Shown here: positions 1-7,007 of the stretch, piece by piece
How positions within the stretch are numbered: position 1 is the stretch's first letter
How the letters are laid out: the number at the start of each line of letters is the position of its first letter
NCBI GenBank assembly: GCA_002413345.1
Contig: DHWU01000013.1
Location: 13,970-21,193 of the forward strand
Length of the DNA stretch: 7,224 nucleotides
Reading direction: 5' to 3'
Origin: Propionibacteriaceae bacterium UBA5174
GTDB lineage: Bacteria; Actinomycetota; Actinomycetes; Propionibacteriales; Propionibacteriaceae
Translations under genes and position numbers: made by a program
The notes under the pieces: generated by a model
Seen by the model: the letters and a program-made list of their open reading frames with translations, nothing else
Told to the model about the DNA's origin: nothing
Database searches by the model: none

Positions 1-60
1 GCCCGGTGCGGCTAAGCCCGGTGCAGCCAAGCCCGGTGCAACCAAGCCAGCTGTAGCTAA
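1..60 (+). repeat. 15-bp tandem repeat inside infB (PGAAK units)
   Basis: Three 15-bp units starting at 1, 16 and 31 share the form gcccggtgcRRCYAA, differing at only a few bases. A decayed fourth unit lies at 46-60. In the infB frame they encode Pro-Gly-Ala-Ala-Lys, Pro-Gly-Ala-Ala-Lys, Pro-Gly-Ala-Thr-Lys and then Pro-Ala-Val-Ala-Lys. The array starts at the window edge, so more copies may lie upstream. Such arrays are prone to copy-number change, and the IF-2 arm is known to vary in length between species. Confidence 0.85.
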
Positions 61-2578
61 GGCCAAGCCAGTAGCTGAACCTGCTGCCCCCGCTGAGCCA
101 ACCCCAGCAGCGCCAGCGCCGAAGTCCGCGTCGGCGCCTAGGCCCGCGGCTGCCTCAAGGCCTTCCGAGGCACCATCGGCTGGAGTGCCCCGTCCGCCGC
201 GGCCTGGTCCTCGACCTGGCGGCACCGGCGGGCTGCCTGGTGCCAACACTCGACGTCCCGGCGCACCCCGTCCGGGCAATAACCCCTTCGCGCCGCGTCA
301 GGGCATGGGCGTGCAACGTCCTCCCCGCCCTGAGGGAGCTCCACAGCGAGAACGAAGCGCCACTGACCGGCCAGGCGGTCCACGTCCGGATCGTCCCGAC
401 CGTCCACCACGTCCCGGTGGTGGTGGCCCAGGTATGCCTAGGCCTAATCCGGCGATGATGCCCAAGACTGCTGGTAGTGGTCTTGGAGCTGGTCCGGCGC
501 GTGGTGGTCAAGGTGGACGTCCAGGCGGCGGTGCTAGCCGCGGTCGCCCTGGTGGCCCAGGGGGTCCTGGCGGTGGTGTTGGTCGTGGTGGCGTTGGCGG
601 CCCGCCCACTGGCGGCGGTGGCCGCGGTGGCCGCGGTGGTCGTGGCGGCTCCGGCACTCAGGGAGCCTTCGGGCGTCCTGGAGGTCCAGCCAAGCGCGGC
701 CGTAAATCGAAGAAGCAGCGCAGGCAGGAATTCGACCAGATGGAGGCGCCGTCGATTGGTGGCGTGCGCGTCCGCCAGGGCGATGGACAGATCGTCCGGC
801 TGCGTCGCGGCTCCTCGCTGACTGACCTAGCCGAGAAGATTGGTGTCGATCCGGCTTCCTTAGTGCAAGTGCTGTTCCATCTGGGTGAGATGGTGAATGC
901 CACCCAGTCGGTTGCCGATGACACTCTCGAGGTGCTTGGTTCCGAGCTCAACTACAAGATCCAGGTCGTCTCGCCCGAGGACGAGGACCGCGAGTTGTTG
1001 GAGAGCTTCGACATCGAGTTTGGCGAGGATCTCGGTGATGAGGACGATCTGGAAGCTCGTCCTCCAGTAGTCACTGTCATGGGTCACGTTGACCATGGCA
1101 AGACCAAGCTGCTCGACGCTTTGCGCAACACTGACGTGATGGGTGGCGAGGCTGGTGGGATCACCCAGGCCATCGGCGCCTACCAGGTGCAGACCGAAGT
1201 GGACGGCAACCCGCGCAAGATCACTTTCATTGATACCCCTGGTCACGAGGCGTTCACCGCTATGCGTGCCCGCGGTGCAAAGTCCACCGATATCGCGGTG
1301 CTGGTAGTTGCAGCTGATGACGGTGTGATGCCGCAGACGATCGAGGCGCTTAACCACGCCAAGGCCGCTGAGGTGCCGATCGTGGTGGCAGTGAACAAGA
1401 TCGATAAAGAAGGTGCTGATCCAGTCAAGGTTCGCGGTCAACTGACTGAGTACGGACTGGTGCCTGAGGAATACGGCGGCGACGCGATGTTCGTCGATGT
1501 GTCGGCTAAGGCAGGTCTTGGTCTGGAAGAGCTCCTTACTGCGATCGTGCTGACTGCGGACGCATCGTTGGATCTGCGGGCGAATCCGGACATGCCAGCA
1601 CAGGGTGTGGCGATTGAAGCTCACCTCGACAAGGGTCGTGGCCCGGTTGCGACCGTGCTGGTACACCGCGGCACGCTCCGTACCGGAGACTCGATCGTGG
1701 CGGGCTCGGCTTACGGCCGGGTGCGCGCTTTGATCAACGATCAAGGCGAGAGCCTTGATGAGGCGCTGCCGTCGATGCCAGTACAGGTGTTGGGCCTGAC
1801 TTCGGTTCCTGGAGCTGGTGACAACTTCTTGGTCGTCGATGACGACCGGATGGCTCGCCAGATCGCGGAGAAGCGGGAAGCGCGTCAACGGGCCGCTATG
1901 CTGTCGAAGTCCACGAGGCGCAAGACTCTAGATCAGCTGTTTGAGCAGTTGGCGAAGGGCGAAACCCAAGAGTTGCGACTCATCCTCAAGGGCGACTCCG
2001 CTGGTGCGGTGGAAGCTTTGGAAGATGCCTTGCTGCAGATCGATGTGGGTGAGGAAGTCGACTTGCGGGTTATTGACCGTGGAGTGGGTGCGATCACCGA
2101 AACCAACGTCACCTTGGCGGCGGCTTCGGATGCGGTCATCATCGGTTTCAATGTCCGCGCTCAGGGCAAGGCCACTCAGTTGGCCGACGCCGAGGGAGTC
2201 GACGTCCGTTACTACTCGGTGATCTACGCCGCGCTCGACGAGGTGGAAGCTGCCTTGAAGGGCATGCTCAAGCCGATCTACGAAGAGAAGACTCTTGGCC
2301 AGGCCGAGATTCGCGAGATCTTCAAGTCGTCGAAGTTCGGCATCATCGCTGGCTGCATGGTCTTGGACGGAGTGCTGCGGCGCAATGCCAAGGCTCGACT
2401 GCTCCGCGACGGTGTGGTGGTCGTCGATTCCTCGGTCGCTTCGCTGCGACGAGAAAGAGATGACGTCACCGAGGTTCGTGAGGGTGTGGAGTGCGGCACC
2501 ACCTTGGCCAACTACTCCGATATCAAGGTCGGTGACATCATCGAAACCTACGAGATGGTGGAAAAGCCGCGCGACTGA
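1..2578 (+). CDS. infB: Translation initiation factor IF-2 (5' end outside window)
   Basis: IF-2 is the GTPase that brings fMet-tRNA to the 30S subunit and promotes subunit joining. The reading frame is open from base 2, so the gene begins upstream; 858 residues are visible (numbered here from base 2). Residues 1-230 are a low-complexity arm, first Ala/Pro/Lys, then Pro/Arg, then Gly/Arg rich, followed by a basic patch at 231-242. The IF2_N domain is at about 253-320. The GTPase domain has all its motifs: G1 GHVDHGKT (361-368), G2 GGITQ with Thr388, G3 DTPGH (411-415), G4 NKID (465-468) and G5 SAK (501-503). Beta-barrel domain II, domain III (about 648-755) and the fMet-tRNA-binding C2 domain (about 757-858, with FKSSKFGIIAGCMV and ECG) complete it. 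The GTG at 185 is not taken as the start because the frame continues upstream in the same compositional style. It is the first gene of the infB-rbfA-truB-ribF block. Confidence 0.97.
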   Translation, partial: PGAAKPGAAKPGATKPAVAKAKPVAEPAAPAEPTPAAPAPKSASAPRPAAASRPSEAPSAGVPRPPRPGPRPGGTGGLPGANTRRPGAPRPGNNPFAPRQGMGVQRPPRPEGAPQRERSATDRPGGPRPDRPDRPPRPGGGGPGMPRPNPAMMPKTAGSGLGAGPARGGQGGRPGGGASRGRPGGPGGPGGGVGRGGVGGPPTGGGGRGGRGGRGGSGTQGAFGRPGGPAKRGRKSKKQRRQEFDQMEAPSIGGVRVRQGDGQIVRLRRGSSLTDLAEKIGVDPASLVQVLFHLGEMVNATQSVADDTLEVLGSELNYKIQVVSPEDEDRELLESFDIEFGEDLGDEDDLEARPPVVTVMGHVDHGKTKLLDALRNTDVMGGEAGGITQAIGAYQVQTEVDGNPRKITFIDTPGHEAFTAMRARGAKSTDIAVLVVAADDGVMPQTIEALNHAKAAEVPIVVAVNKIDKEGADPVKVRGQLTEYGLVPEEYGGDAMFVDVSAKAGLGLEELLTAIVLTADASLDLRANPDMPAQGVAIEAHLDKGRGPVATVLVHRGTLRTGDSIVAGSAYGRVRALINDQGESLDEALPSMPVQVLGLTSVPGAGDNFLVVDDDRMARQIAEKREARQRAAMLSKSTRRKTLDQLFEQLAKGETQELRLILKGDSAGAVEALEDALLQIDVGEEVDLRVIDRGVGAITETNVTLAAASDAVIIGFNVRAQGKATQLADAEGVDVRYYSVIYAALDEVEAALKGMLKPIYEEKTLGQAEIREIFKSSKFGIIAGCMVLDGVLRRNAKARLLRDGVVVVDSSVASLRRERDDVTEVREGVECGTTLANYSDIKVGDIIETYEMVEKPRD
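611..649 (+). repeat. 9-bp repeats coding an RGG-box in IF-2
   Basis: The 9-bp unit GGYGGYCGY occurs three times in a row (617-625, 626-634, 635-643), flanked by extra Gly codons. It gives Gly-Gly-Arg repeats at visible residues 204-216. It is the core of a wider Gly-rich stretch (about nt 480-660). RGG-type segments often bind RNA in other proteins; a role in RNA or ribosome contact here is inference. Confidence 0.8.
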
Positions 2579-2601
2579 CATCGCAAAGTAGCAGCACTAT
2601 T

Positions 2602-2635
2602 GTCCGCCCGGCTCTGATCCTGGAGCCGGGCGGAC
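2602..2635 (+). other. Perfect 13-bp inverted repeat between infB and rbfA
   Basis: Arms 2602-2614 (GTCCGCCCGGCTC) and 2623-2635 are exact reverse complements around an 8-base loop (2615-2622). The transcript would form a very stable GC-rich hairpin 23 bases after the infB stop. No T-run follows; instead the next bases lead directly to the rbfA ribosome binding site (2644-2649). It could be a U-less terminator or attenuator that sets the infB:rbfA ratio, an RNA-processing site, or a block to 3' exonuclease. The sequence alone cannot choose between these. Confidence 0.75.
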
Positions 2636-2657
2636 GTAACCACAAGGAGAAGCAGTC

Positions 2658-3095
2658 ATGTCCAAGCCGCGTTTCGCCAAGACGGCTGAACAGGTCAAGG
2701 TGGTCATCGCCGAGATGCTGCAGCGTCGGATCAAGGATCCTCGGTTGGGCTTTGTGACCGTCACCGATGTTCGAATGACCGGAGACGGTCATGAGGCCAG
2801 CGTTTTTTACACAGTGTTGGGCGATGCTGACGCGCGGGCAGAATCCGCAGTGGCATTGGCGTCCGCGACTGGAGTCTTGCGCAGTGCGGTGGGAAAGCAT
2901 CTTGGCATGAAGTTCACTCCAAGTCTGACCTTCATTCTCGACGCGGTCGAAGAGGATGCCGCTCGTCTGGAAGACGTGCTGGCTCGAGCGAAGGCCCTTG
3001 ACGCTGCTGTTGCCGCCCAAGCCGAGGGCGCCAGCTACGCGGGGGACTCCGACCCCTACCGCAAGCCGGGCGAGGAATCCGAAGATCTTGACTGA
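2658..3095 (+). CDS. rbfA: 30S ribosome-binding factor A
   Basis: RbfA binds the immature 30S subunit and is needed for late 16S rRNA 5'-end maturation and for growth in the cold. The 145-residue product has the family's single KH-like domain. The signature IKDPRLGFVTVTDV is at residues 25-38 and the Ala-x-Gly kink of the KH fold is A70-T71-G72, followed by LRSAVGKHLGMKFTPSLTFILD. After about residue 110 comes an acidic tail ending in Glu/Asp-rich sequence, as in other actinobacterial RbfA proteins. The ATG is preceded by a good ribosome binding site (AAGGAG, 2644-2649, 8-base spacing). The gene lies 79 bases after infB, across the inverted repeat, and its last 8 bases overlap truB, suggesting translational coupling with truB. 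Confidence 0.96.
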   Translation: MSKPRFAKTAEQVKVVIAEMLQRRIKDPRLGFVTVTDVRMTGDGHEASVFYTVLGDADARAESAVALASATGVLRSAVGKHLGMKFTPSLTFILDAVEEDAARLEDVLARAKALDAAVAAQAEGASYAGDSDPYRKPGEESEDLD

Positions 3096-3990
3096 CCTGC
3101 CGGAGTCTGGGCTGGTGGTGGTCGACAAACCGCAAGGCTGGACCTCACACCAAGTGGTGGCGCGCTGTCGCAGGCTGTATGGCACCCGCAAGGTTGGGCA
3201 CGCCGGAACTCTAGACCCGATGGCCACTGGAGTGCTGTTGGTCGGGGTGAACCGGGCCACCCGGTTGCTGGGCTATTTGGCCGGTCATGACAAGACTTAT
3301 CTGGCGACAATTCGGCTTGGCCAAGACACCGTCACCGACGATGCCGAGGGTGAGATCACTCAGGCTAGGGGAGTCGGCCAGATTGGTGAATCCGAGGTTC
3401 GGGCAGCGATTCCCGATTTCACCGGGGTGATCAGCCAAGTGCCCTCGTCGGTTTCGGCGATCAAGGTTGACGGCAAACGTTCCTATGCCCGGGTCAGGGA
3501 CGGGGAACAGGTTGAGTTAGCCGCCCGCGAGGTCACAGTGTCAAGGTTCGAGGTGTTGGCGATTCGTCGCGAGCTAGCCGGTGACCTACCGGTTCTAGAC
3601 GTTGACGTGATCGTGGATTGCACCTCGGGCACCTACATTCGGGCCCTTGCCCGCGACCTTGGTGCCAAACTCGATACCGGTGGGCACCTCACTGCCCTGC
3701 GGCGCACTCGGGTGAGTGGGTTCGAGTTGTCATCGGCCACGTTGGACGAGGCTGGGCTGGCTGGCGAACAGGGCCCGCCGCTGATCGGAATGGCCGAGAT
3801 TGCCCACAAGTCGTTTTCCTGCGTGGAAGTTGATTCAACAGTTGCTCGCGACATCGGCTACGGACGCTCTTTGTCGCTAGCGGTGCCTGCCGATCCAACC
3901 GCAATGCTGTTTGGTGGCGAGTTGCTGGCGTTATACCGTCCCGGTGTGGATGGGGGAGCGGCGCCGGTAGCGGTGCTGAGCCTTCGCTAA
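3088..3990 (+). CDS. truB: tRNA pseudouridine(55) synthase TruB, TTG start
   Basis: TruB isomerises U55 in the T-arm of elongator tRNAs to pseudouridine. With the TTG at 3088 as start the product is 300 residues, a normal length for actinobacterial TruB. It begins directly before the conserved LVVVDKPQGWTSHQVV segment. Catalytic Asp is D43 in GHAGTLDPMATG, the conserved Tyr is Y71 in KTYLATIRLG, and the family motifs SAIKVDGKRSY (about 122-132), SGTYIRALARDLG (about 180-192) and GGHLTALRRTRVSGF follow. The C-terminal part is diverged, as expected for the PUA-like tail. The frame is open back to an ATG at 2956, but that would add 44 residues overlapping rbfA with no family match. A GAGGAA at 3072-3077 (10-base spacing) supports TTG. 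The overlap with the rbfA stop suggests coupled translation. Confidence 0.93.
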   Translation: MTDLPESGLVVVDKPQGWTSHQVVARCRRLYGTRKVGHAGTLDPMATGVLLVGVNRATRLLGYLAGHDKTYLATIRLGQDTVTDDAEGEITQARGVGQIGESEVRAAIPDFTGVISQVPSSVSAIKVDGKRSYARVRDGEQVELAAREVTVSRFEVLAIRRELAGDLPVLDVDVIVDCTSGTYIRALARDLGAKLDTGGHLTALRRTRVSGFELSSATLDEAGLAGEQGPPLIGMAEIAHKSFSCVEVDSTVARDIGYGRSLSLAVPADPTAMLFGGELLALYRPGVDGGAAPVAVLSLR

Positions 3991-4030
3991 ACTGTCCAAC
4001 GGCGTCGCCGCGGCGTCCGGAAAGGGTGCA

Positions 4031-4957
4031 ATGGGTTCGTCGGTAGTGGTCATTGGCAACTTCGACGGTGTGCACCCCGGGCATCGTGAGGTGCTGGCCG
4101 AAGCTAAGCGGCGCCAACCTGACCTGCCGCTGATCGTGGTCACCTTCTGGCCGCACCCGCTCTCAGTGGTCCGTCCAGGTGGTGCGCCGATGCTGCTGAC
4201 TAGCTTGGAAGGGCGGATCGAGCACCTGAGCGAGGCTGGCGCCGACCATGTAGAAGTGATCGACTTCACTGCGGAATTTGCGGCCTGGGCTCCCAGCAAG
4301 TTTGTCGAAGAGATCCTGATTCCGCTGGATCCTGCCTTGGTGGTGGTGGGGGAGAACTTCCGCTTCGGACACCACGCTGCCGGATCACTGGACACCTTGC
4401 GGGAACTGGCTGCCGGGCGGTTTGAAGTCGAGGGTCTGCCGCTGGTGCGGTTCGGTGACGAAGAAACCTGTTCCACCCGGATCCGGGAAGCCTTGGCTGC
4501 CGGTGATGTCGCGCACGCTGCTGAGCATCTGGGACGTCGGTTTTGTTTCCGTGGAGTGGTCGCTCACGGCGATCATCGTGGCCACCAACTCGGTTTCCCG
4601 ACAGCGAATCTGCCGGTGCCAGCGGCGTTGGCCTGCCCAGCCGACGGGGTCTATGCCGGGTGGCTGATTCGTCGCGACGGACTGGACGCCCACGGCGAAG
4701 CGCTGGGCAGCGGGTGTGTGCCCGAGCGTTGGCCAGCCGCCATCTCAGTCGGCACCAACCCAACCTTCGATGGGCTGATTCGCCGGGTCGAGTCCTATGT
4801 CTTGGATCGCGATGACCTTGAGCTTTACGGCGCCCCAATCACCGTGGAATTCGCGGCACGGATTCGCGGGCAAGTCCGTTTTGGCAACGTCGACCAACTA
4901 ATCACTCAAATGAATGATGACGTTTCCCGTTGCCGCCATCTCCTGAGCCTTTCCTAA
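4031..4957 (+). CDS. ribF: Bifunctional riboflavin kinase / FAD synthetase
   Basis: RibF phosphorylates riboflavin to FMN and adenylylates FMN to FAD in the cytoplasm. The N-terminal adenylyltransferase domain shows GNFDGVHPGH (residues 9-18; HxGH is H15/H18), VVGENFRFGH, and the STRIR motif (148-152). The C-terminal kinase domain shows GFPTANL (188-194), NPTF (243-246) and the catalytic base Glu254 in RVESYVLD. The product has 308 residues, near the normal length. Only seven residues precede the first beta strand, fewer than in many homologues; no better in-frame ATG, GTG or TTG exists between the upstream stop (3977-3979) and 4031. GGAAAGGG at 4019-4026 is a close but usable ribosome binding site. 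The usual TFDPHP segment reads TFWPHP here (Trp40). ribF follows truB after 40 bases and is probably co-transcribed. Confidence 0.95.
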   Translation: MGSSVVVIGNFDGVHPGHREVLAEAKRRQPDLPLIVVTFWPHPLSVVRPGGAPMLLTSLEGRIEHLSEAGADHVEVIDFTAEFAAWAPSKFVEEILIPLDPALVVVGENFRFGHHAAGSLDTLRELAAGRFEVEGLPLVRFGDEETCSTRIREALAAGDVAHAAEHLGRRFCFRGVVAHGDHRGHQLGFPTANLPVPAALACPADGVYAGWLIRRDGLDAHGEALGSGCVPERWPAAISVGTNPTFDGLIRRVESYVLDRDDLELYGAPITVEFAARIRGQVRFGNVDQLITQMNDDVSRCRHLLSLS

Positions 4958-4965
4958 TCTGCGGT

Positions 4966-4993
4966 TTGCCCGACTTGCGCAGCGCGTTAGGCT
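4966..4993 (+). promoter_or_regulatory. Candidate promoter for the lipoprotein gene
   Basis: TTGCCC (4966-4971) and TAGGCT (4988-4993) are spaced by 16 bases and resemble the -35 and -10 boxes of a vegetative actinobacterial promoter. They would give a leader of roughly 25-30 bases ahead of the ribosome binding site at 5015-5021. No terminator is seen between ribF and this point, so read-through from the ribF operon is an alternative. The match is modest and has not been tested. Confidence 0.35.
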
Positions 4994-5027
4994 TCGCCTC
5001 ACAGGAGCTTCCTAGGGAGGGAAAAGC

Positions 5028-5726
5028 ATGCTTGGAAAACGATTCGTCGCACTGATGGCTTTGGGTGTGGTTGCTTTGGCTGGGTGTTCTGCCCCGGCTG
5101 GTGGGGGAGGGTCCAACCCAACATCAACCGGGTCGGCGGCCAATGGGGCAGCACCTGCTGGTGAAGCAGTCAACCTGCCTCAGGTGGGTGCGACGGTAGA
5201 CGCCACCGAATTCACTAAGCGGACCGCGGCGGCAATGAAGACCCAATATCACGCGGTCACTACCACGACGATGTCAGGCACGACGGCAGTCACGACTGCC
5301 GATATTGACGCTACAGATGCGGACAACCTCAAGATGCACACGGTGGGGGCGGGCTCTGAGTTGATCTTTTGTGACGGAAAGTCGTATATCAAGACTGGGA
5401 GCAAATGGACCAAGTCGTCAGCCGATCTCTCGAAGACTATGGAGAAAATGACGAACTCGATTGGTTCGGGCCTATCCCAGTCGGTTACCTACGTTGGCGC
5501 GAGTCAGTTGGATGGAGTACCGGCGTACGAATACAAAGTCACTGCCGAGTCTTCGTCGACTTCGGGTTCAGCTGGAGCTATTTCGATGGAGGCGCACTAC
5601 TGGATCGACGCTCAATACCGCCTATTGAAGACTTCCTCCAAGGCCAAAGTCGGTGGCACCTCAGTCTCAAGCGAGGTTGTGTACAGCAAGTTCGGTGAGC
5701 CGGTTTCGATCACTGCACCAATGTGA
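5028..5726 (+). CDS. Secreted lipoprotein, LppX/LprG-like
   Basis: The 232-residue product has a clear lipoprotein signal peptide: Lys4/Arg5, a hydrophobic core at 6-18 and the lipobox LAGC with Cys20 as the lipidation site. A Gly/Ser/Thr/Ala-rich linker (about 21-45) follows, as is usual for proteins tethered outside the membrane. The remaining part (about 55-232) alternates polar and hydrophobic strands with a DGKSYIKTGSKW turn (about 114-125), GVPAYEYKVT, YWIDAQYRLLK and a closing FGEPVSITAP. That pattern fits the LolA/LppX-like half-barrel family, whose studied mycobacterial members (LppX, LprG) carry lipids across the cell envelope. The fold assignment rests on pattern recognition and the cargo is unknown. 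The start has a strong ribosome binding site, GGGAGGG at 5015-5021. The gene probably forms its own unit, ending at the terminator just downstream. Confidence 0.8.
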   Translation: MLGKRFVALMALGVVALAGCSAPAGGGGSNPTSTGSAANGAAPAGEAVNLPQVGATVDATEFTKRTAAAMKTQYHAVTTTTMSGTTAVTTADIDATDADNLKMHTVGAGSELIFCDGKSYIKTGSKWTKSSADLSKTMEKMTNSIGSGLSQSVTYVGASQLDGVPAYEYKVTAESSSTSGSAGAISMEAHYWIDAQYRLLKTSSKAKVGGTSVSSEVVYSKFGEPVSITAPM

Positions 5727-5751
5727 TCAACCACCTCAGCTAGCAGTGTGG

Positions 5752-5790
5752 GGCCCTCGTCATCAACTTGGTGACGAGGGCCACTTTCTT
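5752..5790 (+). terminator. Intrinsic terminator of the lipoprotein gene
   Basis: GGCCCTCGTCA (5752-5762) and TGACGAGGGCC (5772-5782) form a perfect 11-bp stem that extends inward with three more pairs, one of them G-T, to a 3-base loop. It is followed by TTTCTT (5785-5790). It lies 26 bases after the lipoprotein stop. Read from the minus strand it has no U-tract, but the hairpin could still stop or protect the convergent dehydrogenase transcript. Confidence 0.85.
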
Positions 5791-5819
5791 AGCGAGCTGG
5801 CGGCTTGGTGCCTGCCTGG

Positions 5820-6875
5820 CTAGGGATGCACCAAGATCTTTACCGCAGTCTCGTTGTGATTGATCAGGGTGTCGAAACCCTTGTCGACTAGTTCGTCCAA
5901 GGCGATCTTTCCGGTGATGAACGGGGCGAGTCTCACCTTGCCGTCTTGGACGAGCTTGATCGCGGCGGGATGGTCGTTCGCGTAAGCGATCGTGCCTCGA
6001 AGGTCGATCTCTTTCAGTACTAGAGCTTGGACGTCGATCGTGGCTGGCTTGCTCCAGATCGACACGATGACAATCACGCCACCAGGTTTGACCGCCGCGA
6101 ACAGTTGATCAAGCACGGCATTCACGCTGCTGCATTCGAAACAAACATCGGCGCCGAGACCGTTAGTGATTTCGCCGACCCGTGCAACCACGTCGTCCTT
6201 ACTGGGGTCAAGGACGTAGTCAGCTACCCCGGTGGAGAGTGCCTTGGCCTTTCGCGCCTCACTCAGCTCAGAGACAATAACGGTCAAGCCTTCAGCTTTG
6301 AGGACCGCGGCAAGCAACAAGCCGATTGGTCCGGCTCCGCCGACTAGCGCTGTCTGGCCAGCTTTGGCACCACTTCGCTTATAGGCGTGGTGGCCGACCG
6401 AGAGTGGCTCGATCAGTGCGGCTTGGTCTAGCGGGATGTTCCCGACCGGATGCACCCAGCGCCGATCCACTACGATCTTCTCGCTCAGTCCGCCACCACC
6501 GCCACACAGACCAATAAAGCCCATCTTGACGCACAAGTTGTAGCGGCCAGCCTGGCACTGCGCGCATTCGCCACAAACGAAGTAGGGCTCAACCACGACC
6601 GCCTCCCCGACAGTCAGATCGCTGACACCGTCGCCCAGCGCAGTCACGGTTCCAGACATCTCATGCCCAATCGTCACTGGTTGCTCTTCGTGGCTTAGCG
6701 GGTGGGGATGTCCCTTGGGTGGGATGAAGATCGGCCCCTCCAAATATTCGTGAAGATCAGTGCCACAGATTCCACACCACGCGACGTCGATCGCCACCGC
6801 GCCTGGGCGCAGCTCCGGCTCGGGGATCTGGAGAATCTGAATGTCTTTGCGACCGATGAAACGTGCAGCCTTCAT
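5820..6875 (-). CDS. bdhA: Zn-dependent (R,R)-2,3-butanediol dehydrogenase
   Basis: This medium-chain dehydrogenase (MDR) probably interconverts acetoin and 2,3-butanediol (or diacetyl and acetoin) with NAD(H). The 351-residue product matches Bacillus-type BdhA in remembered family segments: MKAARF at the start, WCGICGTDLHEYLEGPIFIP, MGFIGLCGGGGGLSE and VIVSIW. Catalytic zinc ligands are C37, H71 and E156. A structural-zinc set is present at C101, C104, C107 and C115. The Rossmann motif GGAGPIG is at 179-185, and the acidic residue after the second strand (VSEL) suggests NAD preference. The start at 6875 is chosen because AGGAAA (6879-6884, minus) sits 3 bases upstream of the ATG and the protein then aligns from residue 1. 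An ATG at 6950 would add 25 residues, Arg/Thr-rich, without a ribosome binding site. Related sorbitol or threonine dehydrogenases are less likely, given the BdhA-specific motifs. Confidence 0.88.
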   Translation of the reverse strand: MKAARFIGRKDIQILQIPEPELRPGAVAIDVAWCGICGTDLHEYLEGPIFIPPKGHPHPLSHEEQPVTIGHEMSGTVTALGDGVSDLTVGEAVVVEPYFVCGECAQCQAGRYNLCVKMGFIGLCGGGGGLSEKIVVDRRWVHPVGNIPLDQAALIEPLSVGHHAYKRSGAKAGQTALVGGAGPIGLLLAAVLKAEGLTVIVSELSEARKAKALSTGVADYVLDPSKDDVVARVGEITNGLGADVCFECSSVNAVLDQLFAAVKPGGVIVIVSIWSKPATIDVQALVLKEIDLRGTIAYANDHPAAIKLVQDGKVRLAPFITGKIALDELVDKGFDTLINHNETAVKILVHP

Positions 6876-6878
6876 GAG

Positions 6879-6884
6879 TTTCCT
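6879..6884 (-). promoter_or_regulatory. Ribosome binding site fixing the dehydrogenase start
   Basis: On the minus strand, AGGAAACTC runs straight into the ATG at 6875-6873. The AGGA core lies 5 bases from the start codon. No comparable site precedes the in-frame ATGs at 6950 or 6929, so this site decides the start. Confidence 0.75.
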
Positions 6885-7007
6885 GTCTGCCTGCGTAACT
6901 CTTGAACGGCGCCTGGTGGGCTCGGCCATCTTGGAATGCGTGGTGGTCATGTGCTGACCATCGGCCCGTCGATGGTGCCGTTTACCTGGGATTGATGACT
7001 TGACTTG

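Noticed and set aside
185..187. GTG as the infB start codon
   Set aside because: The frame is open to the left window edge with the same Pro/Ala-rich coding style, and IF-2 of this group usually has a longer N-terminal region; the real start is outside the window.
860..1888. Long open frame on the minus strand opposite infB (342 residues)
   Set aside because: It is a shadow of the GC-rich infB codons: the product has no recognisable motif and the opposite frame carries all IF-2 motifs in order.
4266..4838. Minus-strand frame opposite ribF (190 residues, Arg/Pro rich)
   Set aside because: Arg/Pro/Gly-rich composition typical of antisense reading of a GC-rich gene; no ribosome binding site or known motif.
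4989..5013. Small hairpins (AGGC/GCCT and AGGA/TCCT) ahead of the lipoprotein gene as a riboswitch
   Set aside because: Four-pair stems in a leader of under 40 bases are too small for any known riboswitch, and no FMN-element consensus is visible.
6876..6950. N-terminal extension of the dehydrogenase from the ATG at 6950
   Set aside because: No ribosome binding site precedes 6950 or 6929, the extra residues match nothing in the family, and a good site precedes the ATG at 6875.
7001..7006. TTGACT on the plus strand as a -35 box
   Set aside because: No suitable -10 box or plus-strand gene follows within the window; only the ends of minus-strand units lie there.
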